A DNA stretch of 64,000 nt, taken from an uncultured Clostridia bacterium. GTDB taxonomy: Bacteria; Bacillota; Clostridia; Oscillospirales; Acutalibacteraceae. Shown here in pieces: positions 53,158 to 62,297 of the stretch. Positions within the stretch are counted from its first letter, which is position 1, and each line of letters starts with the position of its first letter. The position numbers and the translations under genes are program-made. Under the pieces are notes generated by a model. That model was not told the origin of the DNA. It ran no database searches and saw only the letters and a program-made list of their open reading frames with translations. The stretch spans positions 26,492 through 90,491 of the forward strand of contig CALFTN010000089.1 of NCBI GenBank assembly GCA_937916395.1. The letters run 5' to 3'.

Positions 53158-53928
53158 ATGATAAAAAATGATGTTTCTCAGAATAACCAACGAGAAAATG
53201 AAAAAGATGTTATATTCGGCAGAAATTCAGTTGCCGAAGCTATAAAAAGTGGTAGACCGCTTGACAGTGTAATGGTTGCCCGTGGTGACAGAAGTGGTTC
53301 TATCCCCAAAATAGTAGCAGATGCTAAAAAAGCAGGCATTGTTATCAAAGAGGTTGACCCTAAAAAATTAGATTTCGTTTGTGGTCACAATAATCATCAG
53401 GGTATAGCAGCTTTCGGTGCGGTTAAGGAATATTCTACTATTGAAGATATTTTTGCAACTGCTGAAGAACGAAACGAAGCCCCTTTCATAATTATCTGTG
53501 ACGAAATTGAAGACCCACATAATTTAGGCGCAATTATACGTACTGCAGAAGCTGCAGGAGCACATGGCGTTATTATTCCAAAGCGCAGAAGTGCTTCTTT
53601 AAGCTTTACAGTTGCCAAAACTTCTGCTGGTGCAGTTGAGTTTATGCACGTTGCAAGAGTTACAAATATTCCACAGATTATTGATGAACTCAAAAAACGT
53701 GGTGTGTGGGTTTATTGTGCTGATATGGATGGCGAGCCTTTTTATAAGAGCAATTTAAAGGGTGCCATTGCACTTGTTATTGGCTCAGAAGGTAATGGTG
53801 TTGGCAGATTAGTAAAAGAGAAATGTGACGTCACTCTTTCTATGCCAATGAAAGGGAAAATAAATTCTCTGAATGCTTCTGTTGCGGCTGGTATTCTTAT
53901 GTATGAAGTTTCTCGTCAGAGAGATTAA
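53158..53928 (+). CDS. rlmB: TrmH-family rRNA 2'-O-methyltransferase (RlmB-like)
   Basis: A 256-residue SPOUT methyltransferase. The N-terminal substrate-binding domain has IFGRNSVAEAIKSGRPLDSV and HNNHQGIAAFG. The SPOUT knot has CDEIEDPHNLGAIIRTAEAA (motif 1), ALVIGSEGNGVGRLVKEKC (motif 2) and MPMKGKINSLNASVAAGIL (motif 3). It likely methylates a 23S rRNA guanosine (Gm2251 in E. coli). A related TrmH/YacO role cannot be excluded by eye. Confidence 0.88.
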   Translation: MIKNDVSQNNQRENEKDVIFGRNSVAEAIKSGRPLDSVMVARGDRSGSIPKIVADAKKAGIVIKEVDPKKLDFVCGHNNHQGIAAFGAVKEYSTIEDIFATAEERNEAPFIIICDEIEDPHNLGAIIRTAEAAGAHGVIIPKRRSASLSFTVAKTSAGAVEFMHVARVTNIPQIIDELKKRGVWVYCADMDGEPFYKSNLKGAIALVIGSEGNGVGRLVKEKCDVTLSMPMKGKINSLNASVAAGILMYEVSRQRD

Positions 53929-53958
53929 AAAAGTAGAACGAAGGGTAGGTGAATAGCT

Positions 53959-56412
53959 TTGTACGACGAATATTATACTGGGAAAAGCCCAAGAAAGTGG
54001 ACTTTTGAGGAAATTGATGAATTATTACAGGATAGTGGCATGACCTCTCAACAAGAGTTTCAGCCTGAGCCGATTTCGAAAACTATAAATAAGCCCGAAG
54101 CTATTGACCCAAGACCTACTTATAACGAAGAAATTGAACATAAAATTAAGACAACTAAGGTTGAAAAATCTTCGGTTGATGGTTCAACAAGAGCTTTTAC
54201 TGCTCTTGAAAGCGATAAATATCGTGACAGATTTTTAAATAAACCTATACACAATTTAGAAAAAACCGCAGAGCATAAATTTATTCCTGCAGGTGAGCAG
54301 CCTTATGAACGTGGCGGTTTTGTAAAAAAAGCAAGTAACTTTAAAAACACAAGGGAATTAGAGCCTGTGCCGTTACTTGTTTCAGAAGATTTGTTAAGAG
54401 AAGAACAGAAAAAAGAGGCTTCAACAAAAGAAATTCGAAATGAAAAAACAATAGGACTTCGTTCTTTAGCTGTTACAGATGGTAGTTCACCTGAAACTGA
54501 GCTTATTGAAGAAGAGGATATGCAACTTTCTTTTGAGGGTTTTAATACTTCTGAAATTCTGACAGTTGATGAGGATGAAGTCGAAAGAGAATTAATTAAG
54601 AAAAGGCGTAAAAAGGCAGCAGAATTTGTTGTTACTACAGAGCCTGAAGAAGATTTTGAAGAACCATCTAATTCAAAATTTGGTTTAGATGAATACAGAA
54701 GTGTTAATGACAAATTCAAAGTTAAGTTTTATCTGAAAAAACAGGAAAAAAGTGCGACATTTGCAACTCTTATAACTTTTATTTGCTTTGTAGCACTTGT
54801 AGCACTTTCAGTAATTGCGACAGCAGTTTATTCACCAAACTCACTTGTGCATAAAAATGAGTTTCCGGTAATCTTGCTTAATTTAGTGATTACAATAGTT
54901 GCGTGTTCTGTTTCAAAAACTGTTTTTATAGATGGTTTGCAATCAATAAAAGGTTTTAAATTTAACAGAAACAGCGCTTGTGCGATAGCGCTACTTGTTA
55001 CTATAATCCAGAATATCTTTTTCTTTTTCGCACCACTTCCTTTTGAAAACAGGCTTTCACTTTATACAGCAGTAGCAGTTTTTCCGTTAATTCTTAATAA
55101 TTTCGCTTCTGCTTTAGAAGCAAAGCGTATGAAAAAGAACTTTAATATAGTTTCTGAAAAAGAGCTTTATTCAATTTCACATATTGAAAGAAAAGAAACT
55201 GCCTTTGAAATTGGCAGAGGGCTTTTGCTTGATGAGCCTATTGTTTTGGCTTCACAAAAAACAAAATTTCCAGGCAGATTTTTAGAGCTTTCGAAAAAAT
55301 ATTATCCTGCTGATGAAATCAACAAAAAAACTGTGCCAATTTCTCTTGGTGTTGCTTTAATTGTTGGAATTATTACAACAATTATTTCAAGGAATTTATT
55401 TAATGGCATTAGTGCTTTTTCAGCAGTAACAGCTATGGCTACACCATGCTTTATTTTTCTTTGCGATAATATGGCTGTAAATAAGCTTTCTTTAAAGCTC
55501 AGAAAAGAAGGTGCGGTTATAACTGGATGGGAAGCTAGCAGAATGTGTTCTGTGGCTAATGGTATTACAGTTAATTCTACTGATGTTTTCGATGAGGCTG
55601 GCGGTAATGTTTATGGCATTAAAACGTTCCATTCAATGAAAGTTGATGAAGCTATACTTTATACTGCGGCAATGGTTGTTGCTTCTGGTGGTGCTTTAGG
55701 TAATCTTTTTAAAAGAGTTGTTATGGATAAAACAGAGCTATTACCACCAGTTGATACTTTAGCTTATGAGGATAAGTTGGGACTTTCAGCGTGGATTCAG
55801 AACCGACGTGTATTGGTCGGTAGTTATGATTTACTCAGAAATCATAATGTTGAAGTTCCTGATAAAGCGTTTGTTGAAAAGCATACTCACGATGGCAGAT
55901 ATCCGTTGTTCCTTGCAATTGAAGGCAAATTAGGAGCAATGTTTATCGTAAGCTATGATGTGAATGAACAAAATGCAAAATATCTCAAGCGAATTGAGAA
56001 AGAAAGTATATCACTCCTTTTAAGAAATGATGATGCGAATATTACAGATAATATGGTTGCTAAAATTCTTTCAATTCCTGCAAGTGGAATTAAAGTTTTA
56101 AGCGCTGTTTCTGGTGATATATTAAACAGCTACACTAAAGAAGTGCGAACTGCAGGTGATAGTGCACTTATGCATGATGGTAAGAGTGCTTCATATTTAT
56201 CAGCAGTTGCAGCCGCACTTTCACTTAATAAAATTAAAAATTCAGTTTCTGTACTTCAGATTGGTGCTATAGGAATCGGTATTGCTTTTGCTGCTGTATT
56301 TTCATTTGTTGCAGGTGGAGCCGAGCTTTCTGTTGTTCCACTTGTAATTACACAAGCAGTATTTTCTGTTATTGGTTTTATAAGTACGAAAGCAAAAATA
56401 CGCAAAAAATAA
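53959..56412 (+). CDS. Degenerate P-type ATPase-like membrane protein
   Basis: An 817-residue protein starting at a TTG with GGTGA upstream. Residues 1-255 are hydrophilic and probably disordered. Then come membrane helices (about 270-385), another pair (about 458-510), and a P-type-ATPase-like soluble region with a C-terminal helix pair. It keeps the TPC motif (AMATPCFIFLCDN) and a stretch like the phosphorylation site, VFDEAGGNVYG, where ion pumps have DKTGT. The Lys-Thr-Gly-Thr part is missing, and the GDGxNDxP hinge is replaced by AGDSALMHDG. It is therefore unlikely to pump ions and may be a structural or sensory derivative. The gene lies 30 nt after rlmB. Confidence 0.75.
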   Translation: MYDEYYTGKSPRKWTFEEIDELLQDSGMTSQQEFQPEPISKTINKPEAIDPRPTYNEEIEHKIKTTKVEKSSVDGSTRAFTALESDKYRDRFLNKPIHNLEKTAEHKFIPAGEQPYERGGFVKKASNFKNTRELEPVPLLVSEDLLREEQKKEASTKEIRNEKTIGLRSLAVTDGSSPETELIEEEDMQLSFEGFNTSEILTVDEDEVERELIKKRRKKAAEFVVTTEPEEDFEEPSNSKFGLDEYRSVNDKFKVKFYLKKQEKSATFATLITFICFVALVALSVIATAVYSPNSLVHKNEFPVILLNLVITIVACSVSKTVFIDGLQSIKGFKFNRNSACAIALLVTIIQNIFFFFAPLPFENRLSLYTAVAVFPLILNNFASALEAKRMKKNFNIVSEKELYSISHIERKETAFEIGRGLLLDEPIVLASQKTKFPGRFLELSKKYYPADEINKKTVPISLGVALIVGIITTIISRNLFNGISAFSAVTAMATPCFIFLCDNMAVNKLSLKLRKEGAVITGWEASRMCSVANGITVNSTDVFDEAGGNVYGIKTFHSMKVDEAILYTAAMVVASGGALGNLFKRVVMDKTELLPPVDTLAYEDKLGLSAWIQNRRVLVGSYDLLRNHNVEVPDKAFVEKHTHDGRYPLFLAIEGKLGAMFIVSYDVNEQNAKYLKRIEKESISLLLRNDDANITDNMVAKILSIPASGIKVLSAVSGDILNSYTKEVRTAGDSALMHDGKSASYLSAVAAALSLNKIKNSVSVLQIGAIGIGIAFAAVFSFVAGGAELSVVPLVITQAVFSVIGFISTKAKIRKK

Positions 56413-56413
56413 T

Positions 56414-56441
56414 AAAAATCCGTTATCACTAACGGATTTTT
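56414..56441. terminator. Bidirectional terminator
   Basis: AAAAATCCGTTA/TAACGGATTTTT, perfect 12-bp stem with TCAC loop, between the P-type-like gene and the convergent small gene. Confidence 0.85.
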
Positions 56442-56449
56442 AAGCGCAA

Positions 56450-56599
56450 TTAAAGGTCGTCGGCGTCTTGCTCAGGGACTTCATAGTTTTCAGTAATACC
56501 TGTGTAAGAGCCGTTGACATCGCTCTTTACATTGGTAAAATCGTTTTTATACGCTTTTATTACTTCTTCATCTTTAGAAGTGTTTTTCTTTTTACTCAT
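56450..56599 (-). CDS. 49-residue conserved-looking small protein
   Basis: A short gene on the minus strand: ATG at 56599, TAA at 56452-56450. The peptide begins MSKKKNTSKDEEVIKAYKND and ends TENYEVPEQDADDL. GGTGAT lies 5-6 nt upstream of the ATG, and a perfect terminator follows directly. The hydrophilic, acidic C-terminus ending in QDADDL resembles a group of tiny uncharacterised Clostridia proteins as far as I recall. Divergent from the GH3 gene at 56666, with only 66 nt between them. Confidence 0.65.
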   Translation of the reverse strand: MSKKKNTSKDEEVIKAYKNDFTNVKSDVNGSYTGITENYEVPEQDADDL

Positions 56600-56665
56600 T
56601 TTTATCACCACTTTCTTTTGAAAGTAGTATTCCCCAAAATTCTAGAAAAATGTGAGGCGATTTTT

Positions 56666-59116
56666 ATGAAATATAAAGATATTATTTCAAAGCTTACATT
56701 AGAAGAAAAAGCGGCACTTTGTTCAGGTAAGGATTTCTGGCATCTTGTTAGTGTTGAACGTTTAGGCATACCATCAATTATGGTAACAGATGGCCCACAC
56801 GGTTTGAGAAAGCAAAACCAGGAAAAAACTGCAGCTGGTGATGTTTTAGGCAATAGTGCTCCTGCTACTTGCTTTCCTACAGCAAGTGCTACTGCAAGTA
56901 GCTGGGATACAGATTTAATTTGTGAAATGGGTAAAGCCTTAGGCGACGAGTGTTTAAAAGAAAATGTTTCTGTCCTCTTAGGACCTGGCATAAATATGAA
57001 GCGTTCACCACTTTGTGGCAGAAATTTTGAATATTTTTCAGAAGACCCATTTTTAGCAGGTAAGATGGCTGCTTCATTTATAAGTGGTGTTCAGAGCAAA
57101 GGTGTTGGCACATCGTTAAAGCATTTTGCTGCAAATAATCAGGAATGTAGAAGAATGACAGTAAATACAGTTGCCGACGAAAGAACCTTGAGAGAAATTT
57201 ATCTTACAGCATTTGAGATTGCTGTTAAGGAAGCTAACCCTTGGACGGTAATGAATGCCTATAATAAATTGAACGGAACTTATTGTGCAGAGAATAAATG
57301 GCTTCTTACAGACGTTTTAAGAGATGAATGGGGATTTAATGGTGTTGTAGTTACCGACTGGGGTGCAGAAAACGAAATCGTTGATGGTATCAAGGCTGGT
57401 AAAAATCTCGAAATGCCAAGCTCAGGTGGCATAGGTCCACAGAAAATTATAAAAGCTGTTGAATGTGGCGAATTAGATATAAATGTACTCGATAAAAATG
57501 TTGATTCGATTATTGAATTGATTTTAAAGGGTGCTGAGAATTTACATTCAGACTATAATTGTGATATGAAAGAAAACCATAAGCTTGCAAGAAAAATTGC
57601 TAGTGAATCAATGGTTCTTCTTAAAAATACAGATGATATTTTACCTTTAGATAAATCTAAAAAGATAGCTTTCATTGGCGAAATGGCAAAATATCCAAGA
57701 TATCAGGGTGCAGGTAGTTCACTTATAAATCCAACTCAGCTTGATTCTTGTTACCAGGAATTTCTTAGAAATGGTTACAGAGTAGCCTATGCACGAGGTT
57801 ATGATAAATCTACCGATGAACCTGACCAGAAGCTTATTGCTTCAGCAGTCGAACTTGCAAAAAAGGCTGATGTTGCAGTAGTATTTGCAGGTCTTACAGA
57901 AATTTATGAATCCGAGGGCTTTGACAGGAAGCATATTAATTTGCCACCGTCTCATAATGAACTTATAAAAGCAGTTTCAGCGTGTAATAGCAATGTTGTT
58001 GTGGTGCTTTCAGGTGGTTCAGCAGTAGCTATGCCGTGGCTTTATGACGTAAAAGCAGTTCTCAATGGTCTTTTATTGGGCCAGGCTGGTGGCGGTGCAA
58101 CATTTGATGTTCTTACAGGTAAGGTTAATCCTTCTGGTAAGCTATCAGAAACTTACCCACTTAAGTTAGAGGATACCCCCTCAAGAAATAATTTTCCTGG
58201 CACACTTCTTTCAGTAGAGTATCGTGAAAGTATATTTATAGGTTACAGATATTACGATAAAACAGAAAAAGATGTTTTGTTCCCATTTGGTTTTGGGCTT
58301 TCTTACACAACATTCAAGTATTCAGATATTAAGCTCAGTAGCAAAAATATTAAAGATACCGACATACTTACAGTTTCTTTTAAAGTTAAAAATACTGGCA
58401 AAAGAGATGGTGCAGAAGTAACCGAGCTTTATGTAGCTTCTCCTGAAAGTAAGATTTTTAAAGCACCTAAAGAATTAAAAGGCTTTAAAAAGATATTCTT
58501 AAAGTCAGGTGAAGAAAAAGAAGTTTCTATAGAACTTAATAAACGTTCATTTGCTTTCTATAATGTAAATATAAACGATTGGCATGTTGAAACAGGTGAA
58601 TATAGAATTCTTGTAGGTGCTTCGTCAAAAGAAATTTATTTAAGCGATTCAGTTAAAGTTATATCTTCTGTCGAGGCAGAGGTGCCAGATTATCGTGAAA
58701 GTGCACCAGTGTATTATAATGGTGATATGGCGTTTGTCGCAGATTATGAATTCAAGGCGATTTTGGGGCACGAAATACCTGAGAGTGAGCGTGATATGTC
58801 GCTTCCGATTGATAAAAATTCTACTCTTGAGTATGCAGCAGGAACCGTACGTGGTGAGAAAATAACAAAGCTTATTACTGCAGTTGTTGAAAAAATCGGC
58901 GGTGGCGGTATAAATAGCGAAATGATGAAAAATACTGCGTTCCAAATTCCGCTTCGTTGTTTTGTTACAATGAGTTCAGGTGTATTTAATGACGAAATGT
59001 GCGATGCACTTTGTGATGTGCTTAATGATAAACCGTTAACGCCAAGTGCTGCTAAATTAATCAAAAATATTCCTTCAGCTTTAATGAAGTTGCCGGAATT
59101 GTTTAAGTCTATGTGA
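56666..59116 (+). CDS. GH3 beta-glucosidase-type enzyme (usual domain order)
   Basis: An 816-residue GH3 enzyme. Barrel domain first (VTDGPHGLRKQ, SLKHFAANNQECRR, REIYLTAFEIAVKEANPW, nucleophile Asp in GVVVTDWGAEN, about 230-240). The alpha/beta sandwich follows (SMVLLKNTDDILPLDKSKKI, GAGSSLINPT), then a fibronectin-III-like domain (VKNTGKRDGAEVTELYVASP) and an extra ~130-residue C-terminal part without a recognised fold. The start at 56666 has GAGG upstream; the longer frame reads through the small divergent gene. No signal peptide, so cytoplasmic hydrolysis of beta-linked sugars is likely. Followed 22 nt later by a dehydrogenase gene. Confidence 0.88.
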   Translation: MKYKDIISKLTLEEKAALCSGKDFWHLVSVERLGIPSIMVTDGPHGLRKQNQEKTAAGDVLGNSAPATCFPTASATASSWDTDLICEMGKALGDECLKENVSVLLGPGINMKRSPLCGRNFEYFSEDPFLAGKMAASFISGVQSKGVGTSLKHFAANNQECRRMTVNTVADERTLREIYLTAFEIAVKEANPWTVMNAYNKLNGTYCAENKWLLTDVLRDEWGFNGVVVTDWGAENEIVDGIKAGKNLEMPSSGGIGPQKIIKAVECGELDINVLDKNVDSIIELILKGAENLHSDYNCDMKENHKLARKIASESMVLLKNTDDILPLDKSKKIAFIGEMAKYPRYQGAGSSLINPTQLDSCYQEFLRNGYRVAYARGYDKSTDEPDQKLIASAVELAKKADVAVVFAGLTEIYESEGFDRKHINLPPSHNELIKAVSACNSNVVVVLSGGSAVAMPWLYDVKAVLNGLLLGQAGGGATFDVLTGKVNPSGKLSETYPLKLEDTPSRNNFPGTLLSVEYRESIFIGYRYYDKTEKDVLFPFGFGLSYTTFKYSDIKLSSKNIKDTDILTVSFKVKNTGKRDGAEVTELYVASPESKIFKAPKELKGFKKIFLKSGEEKEVSIELNKRSFAFYNVNINDWHVETGEYRILVGASSKEIYLSDSVKVISSVEAEVPDYRESAPVYYNGDMAFVADYEFKAILGHEIPESERDMSLPIDKNSTLEYAAGTVRGEKITKLITAVVEKIGGGGINSEMMKNTAFQIPLRCFVTMSSGVFNDEMCDALCDVLNDKPLTPSAAKLIKNIPSALMKLPELFKSM

Positions 59117-59138
59117 TTTACATAAAGGAGAAAATGTT

Positions 59139-60296
59139 ATGGAAAAAGTTCGTTTAGGTATTATCGGTGTAGGTAATATGGGTTCAAGCCATATTAAAAA
59201 TTATATGAAAAATGAAATGCCGGAATTTATTATCACAGCAGTTTGTGATATAAAAGAAGACAGATTAGCATGGGCAAAAGAGCAGTTGCCAGAAGTAAAA
59301 ACCTTTACAGATGCTTCAGCTCTTATGGATTCAGGTGAGGTAGATGCAATTTTAATTGCTACACCACACTATTTCCATCCACCAATGGTTATTGAAGGAC
59401 TTAATAAAGGTCTTCATGTTATGAGTGAAAAACCAGCTGGTGTTTATACAAAGCAAGTTCGTGAAATGAATGAAGTTGCAAAGAAGAGTGACAAAGTATT
59501 TGGTATTATGTTCAATCAAAGAACAAACTGCCTTTACAGAAAAGCACATGAAATTGTTCATAGTGGTAAATATGGCGAATTAAAAAGAGTTACATGGATT
59601 ATTACAGATTGGTATAGAACTCAGAGTTATTATAATTCTGGCGGATGGCGTGCAACATGGTCTGGTGAAGGTGGCGGTGTGCTCTTAAATCAATGTCCAC
59701 ATCAGCTTGACTTATGGCAATGGATTTGTGGCATGCCTGAAAAGATTACTGCTGTTTGTCACGAAGGCAAGTGGCACGATATTGAAGTTGAAGACGATGT
59801 AATGATTTATGCACAATATAAAAATGGTGCAACTGGTACATTTATCACAACAACTGGCGATTTTCCTGGTACAAATAGGTTAGAAATTACTCTTGACAAA
59901 GCGAAAATAATATGCGAAAATAGTGTACTGACGATAACAGAGTTGTCACAAGCTGTATCTGAGAACATCAAACATTGCGAAGATGGCTTTACTTCAATTG
60001 AGAGTAAAACTTATGAAGCAGAGTTAGATGGCAGAAATGAACAGCACACTGAAGTAATGAATAAGTTTGCAGCGGCAATTCTTCGTGGTGAAGAACTTAC
60101 TGCGTCTGGTGAAGAAGGTATTAACGGCCTTACTATTTCTAATGCAGCATTCCTTTCTAGCTGGTTGGGTAAAACTGTTACTTTACCAATTGATGAAGAT
60201 TTATTCTACTCAATGCTTCAGGATAAAATAAACAACTCTACATACCAGAAAACAGTAAATGAAAAAATTAATGAAGATATGACTTCTACATATTGA
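59139..60296 (+). CDS. Gfo/Idh/MocA-family oxidoreductase
   Basis: A 385-residue NAD(P)-dependent dehydrogenase. It has the Rossmann motif GIIGVGNMGSSHIKNYM (about 6-22), the VDAILIATPHYFHPPMV segment, the catalytic EKP motif (MSEKPAGVYTKQV) and GGGVLLNQCPHQLDLWQWI, the family's C-terminal active-site region. Members oxidise sugars, inositols or related polyols. Its place directly after a GH3 gene (AAAGGAG, 22 nt gap) suggests that it processes a sugar released by that enzyme. Confidence 0.88.
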   Translation: MEKVRLGIIGVGNMGSSHIKNYMKNEMPEFIITAVCDIKEDRLAWAKEQLPEVKTFTDASALMDSGEVDAILIATPHYFHPPMVIEGLNKGLHVMSEKPAGVYTKQVREMNEVAKKSDKVFGIMFNQRTNCLYRKAHEIVHSGKYGELKRVTWIITDWYRTQSYYNSGGWRATWSGEGGGVLLNQCPHQLDLWQWICGMPEKITAVCHEGKWHDIEVEDDVMIYAQYKNGATGTFITTTGDFPGTNRLEITLDKAKIICENSVLTITELSQAVSENIKHCEDGFTSIESKTYEAELDGRNEQHTEVMNKFAAAILRGEELTASGEEGINGLTISNAAFLSSWLGKTVTLPIDEDLFYSMLQDKINNSTYQKTVNEKINEDMTSTY

Positions 60297-60310
60297 ATGG
60301 AGTATAAAAA

Positions 60311-61384
60311 ATGAATTCTAAAAAAATTAAAATTTTACTCGCAGCAATATTAGTGCTTGTATCAGCACTCTCTATTAATTTGTTTGCTTTTGCTACTGAG
60401 GGTGGTGAGGATTTTGTTATAACAGAACCACAGGCACCTGTGGAGACACAGGCACCACCTGTAGAGACACAAGCACCACCTGTAGAGACACAGGCACCAC
60501 CTGTAGAGACGCAAGCACCACCACCTGTAGAGACACAAGCGCCGCCTGTAGAAACACAGGCTCCGACAAATAGCTATCGTCCATCAACTGGTTCATCTTC
60601 AGGAACATCATTCTACATCACATTAGTGTTAAATAATGAGGAAGAAGATGTTGAGGTATCAGTAGACAGAAATGGATTTGTTGCTGTTCCTGTAGCACCA
60701 AAAAAAGAGGGCTTTAAGTTTGATGGTTGGTATTCAGATGAAGAGCTTACTGAAAAATGGGATTTCCTTACATCAAAAGCTACAAGAGATACTGTTCTTT
60801 ATGCAAAATGGAGTTCCCTCCAGGATGTTTCATTATTTTCAATTACTGTTAGCACAAATTTAGGTGGCGTAGTTACAGTTACGCCAACTAAAGCACAAGA
60901 GGGCGAAATTGTTACTATTAAAGTTAAACCAGATAAGGGTAACCGATTAGTGAAAAACTCACTTAGTGTTAACGGTAAGTTTATTGATGGTTATTCTTTC
61001 GAGATGCCAGCTAATAATGTAATAGTCGAAGCTCAGTTCGAATCAATAGATGCGGCTGATAACAATGCTGGTTTTATTAAAGGTAATATAGGCAAGATAG
61101 TTACAATTGCTGCAATTGCTATTGTTGTTGTTGCAATTATAGTTTGGTTCATCCTCAATAGAGAAAGATTTTCACGTGATGATGACGATGATGACTTTTT
61201 CTTTGTTGAACCTATGGCTGAAAATGAAGTGATTCGTCGTGATGATTTCTCAAAGCTTAAACGCAGCCAATTAGAACCAATTATTGAGGGTCAGGAAAAA
61301 GTAAGTGATTCCGATAAACTTGAAATTAATGAGGCTGAAATCAGAAAAATTTCAAAAACTGGTAGAATTAATTTGGATCAATAA
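60311..61384 (+). CDS. Cell-surface protein with Pro-rich repeats and InlB-type B-repeat
   Basis: A 357-residue exported protein. Signal peptide 1-30 (ILLAAILVLVSALSINLFAFA). A low-complexity tract of seven-residue units APPVETQ spans about 40-88. A Listeria-Bacteroides/InlB-type beta-grasp repeat (FVAVPVAPKKEGFKFDGWYS, VLYAKW) comes next, then a second beta domain (SITVSTNLGGVVTVTPTKA), a membrane helix (VTIAAIAIVVVAIIVWFIL, about 262-280) and an acidic cytoplasmic tail. It is anchored by the membrane, not by sortase. The 21-bp units can vary in number between strains. Confidence 0.8.
   Translation: MNSKKIKILLAAILVLVSALSINLFAFATEGGEDFVITEPQAPVETQAPPVETQAPPVETQAPPVETQAPPPVETQAPPVETQAPTNSYRPSTGSSSGTSFYITLVLNNEEEDVEVSVDRNGFVAVPVAPKKEGFKFDGWYSDEELTEKWDFLTSKATRDTVLYAKWSSLQDVSLFSITVSTNLGGVVTVTPTKAQEGEIVTIKVKPDKGNRLVKNSLSVNGKFIDGYSFEMPANNVIVEAQFESIDAADNNAGFIKGNIGKIVTIAAIAIVVVAIIVWFILNRERFSRDDDDDDFFFVEPMAENEVIRRDDFSKLKRSQLEPIIEGQEKVSDSDKLEINEAEIRKISKTGRINLDQ
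60430..60573 (+). repeat. 21-bp tandem repeats coding for APPVETQ
   Basis: About seven units of roughly GCACCACCTGTAGAGACACA with scattered silent changes; one unit has an extra CCA codon. In-frame, inside the surface-protein gene. Confidence 0.85.
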
Positions 61385-61390
61385 ATTTAG

Positions 61391-61418
61391 AGCGACTGCA
61401 TTAATAAATGCGGTCGCT
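61391..61418 (+). terminator. Terminator after the surface-protein gene
   Basis: AGCGAC-T-GCATT with AATGC-G-GTCGCT (11 pairs, one mismatch), AATA loop, then TTTTTAAA. It overlaps the last codons of the convergent membrane gene. Confidence 0.75.
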
Positions 61419-62246
61419 TTTTAAATTACCGGCTCTGTTGAGTTGCAAGTAAGGATTTTTATGAAGTGAATCTGTAAAAGTTATAAATTTAGCGCTTGTT
61501 AATTTTTTAAAGGGAACTACGTAGAAAATAGGCAATACAAGAATACAGCTGATTAGCCAAAAGAAAAATGAGGATTTTAAAATAATACCATCTTTAATAA
61601 AGCCATCTGAATAATCAACGCTTTTATTAATAGCTTGTTTTACAGAAATTTTTATATCTGTACACAAATAATAAATTGCATAATTATATCTTATGATAAC
61701 TGCATTATAGTAAAAATGCGAGATTGATAATAGAAATACTGAGCCGAATATGAGTGTTAAAAGAACTGCAGAATAGGTCGAAGTATTAAAATATAAAAAT
61801 AGTACTAAAAGCAAACAAAAAATAGGTGCCATGTAAAAATATAAAAACCATGCTGTTTTTAGGAAGAATAACTTTAAATATAAATAAAGTGCTCTGAAGC
61901 TCTGAGTTGGGCGTAAAAAAATAAAAAGATATTTGAAACTTGCTTTGCTTCCTTTTGATTGCATGAAATAAATAGCCTTTTCGCCCATTTTTAAACCACA
62001 TATAAATAGAAGCAAAAGAAGGTAAAGAGTTACTGTAGCTAAGCTGTAAATAAAATAGACTAGAAAGCTGTTATAGCTGATAACTAAATTTTGAAAAAAT
62101 TGACTTATCAATATAGCGTTAGTTAGAATAACTAAAGAGGCAGTTGTAGTTAGTTTTAAAATAAATGCTGTAGCTGAAACTAAAAACAATTTTAATGTGT
62201 TATTTAGCAAGAGCTCTTTTGCTCTTATTTTAATAAAGCCACTCAT
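61401..62246 (-). CDS. Polytopic membrane protein, unknown function
   Basis: A 281-residue hydrophobic protein with about six helices (for example FLVSATAFILKLTTTASLVI, YFIYSLATVTLYLLLLLFIC, APIFCLLLVLFLYF, SSFFFWLISCILVLPIFYVV). The general layout is like DUF975-type membrane proteins, but I see no diagnostic motif. Start ATG 62246 with GGTGAT upstream. Its final codons lie in the terminator hairpin of the convergent gene. Unusually Phe/Tyr/Leu-rich. Confidence 0.7.
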   Translation of the reverse strand: MSGFIKIRAKELLLNNTLKLFLVSATAFILKLTTTASLVILTNAILISQFFQNLVISYNSFLVYFIYSLATVTLYLLLLLFICGLKMGEKAIYFMQSKGSKASFKYLFIFLRPTQSFRALYLYLKLFFLKTAWFLYFYMAPIFCLLLVLFLYFNTSTYSAVLLTLIFGSVFLLSISHFYYNAVIIRYNYAIYYLCTDIKISVKQAINKSVDYSDGFIKDGIILKSSFFFWLISCILVLPIFYVVPFKKLTSAKFITFTDSLHKNPYLQLNRAGNLKSDRIY

Positions 62247-62297
62247 ATATATCACCCAAAAATAAGGATTGCAATTGCTTGCAACCCTTATTTTTGA

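Noticed and set aside
60430..60573. Tandem repeats as a CRISPR array
   Set aside because: In-frame 21-bp coding repeats without spacers inside a surface-protein gene.
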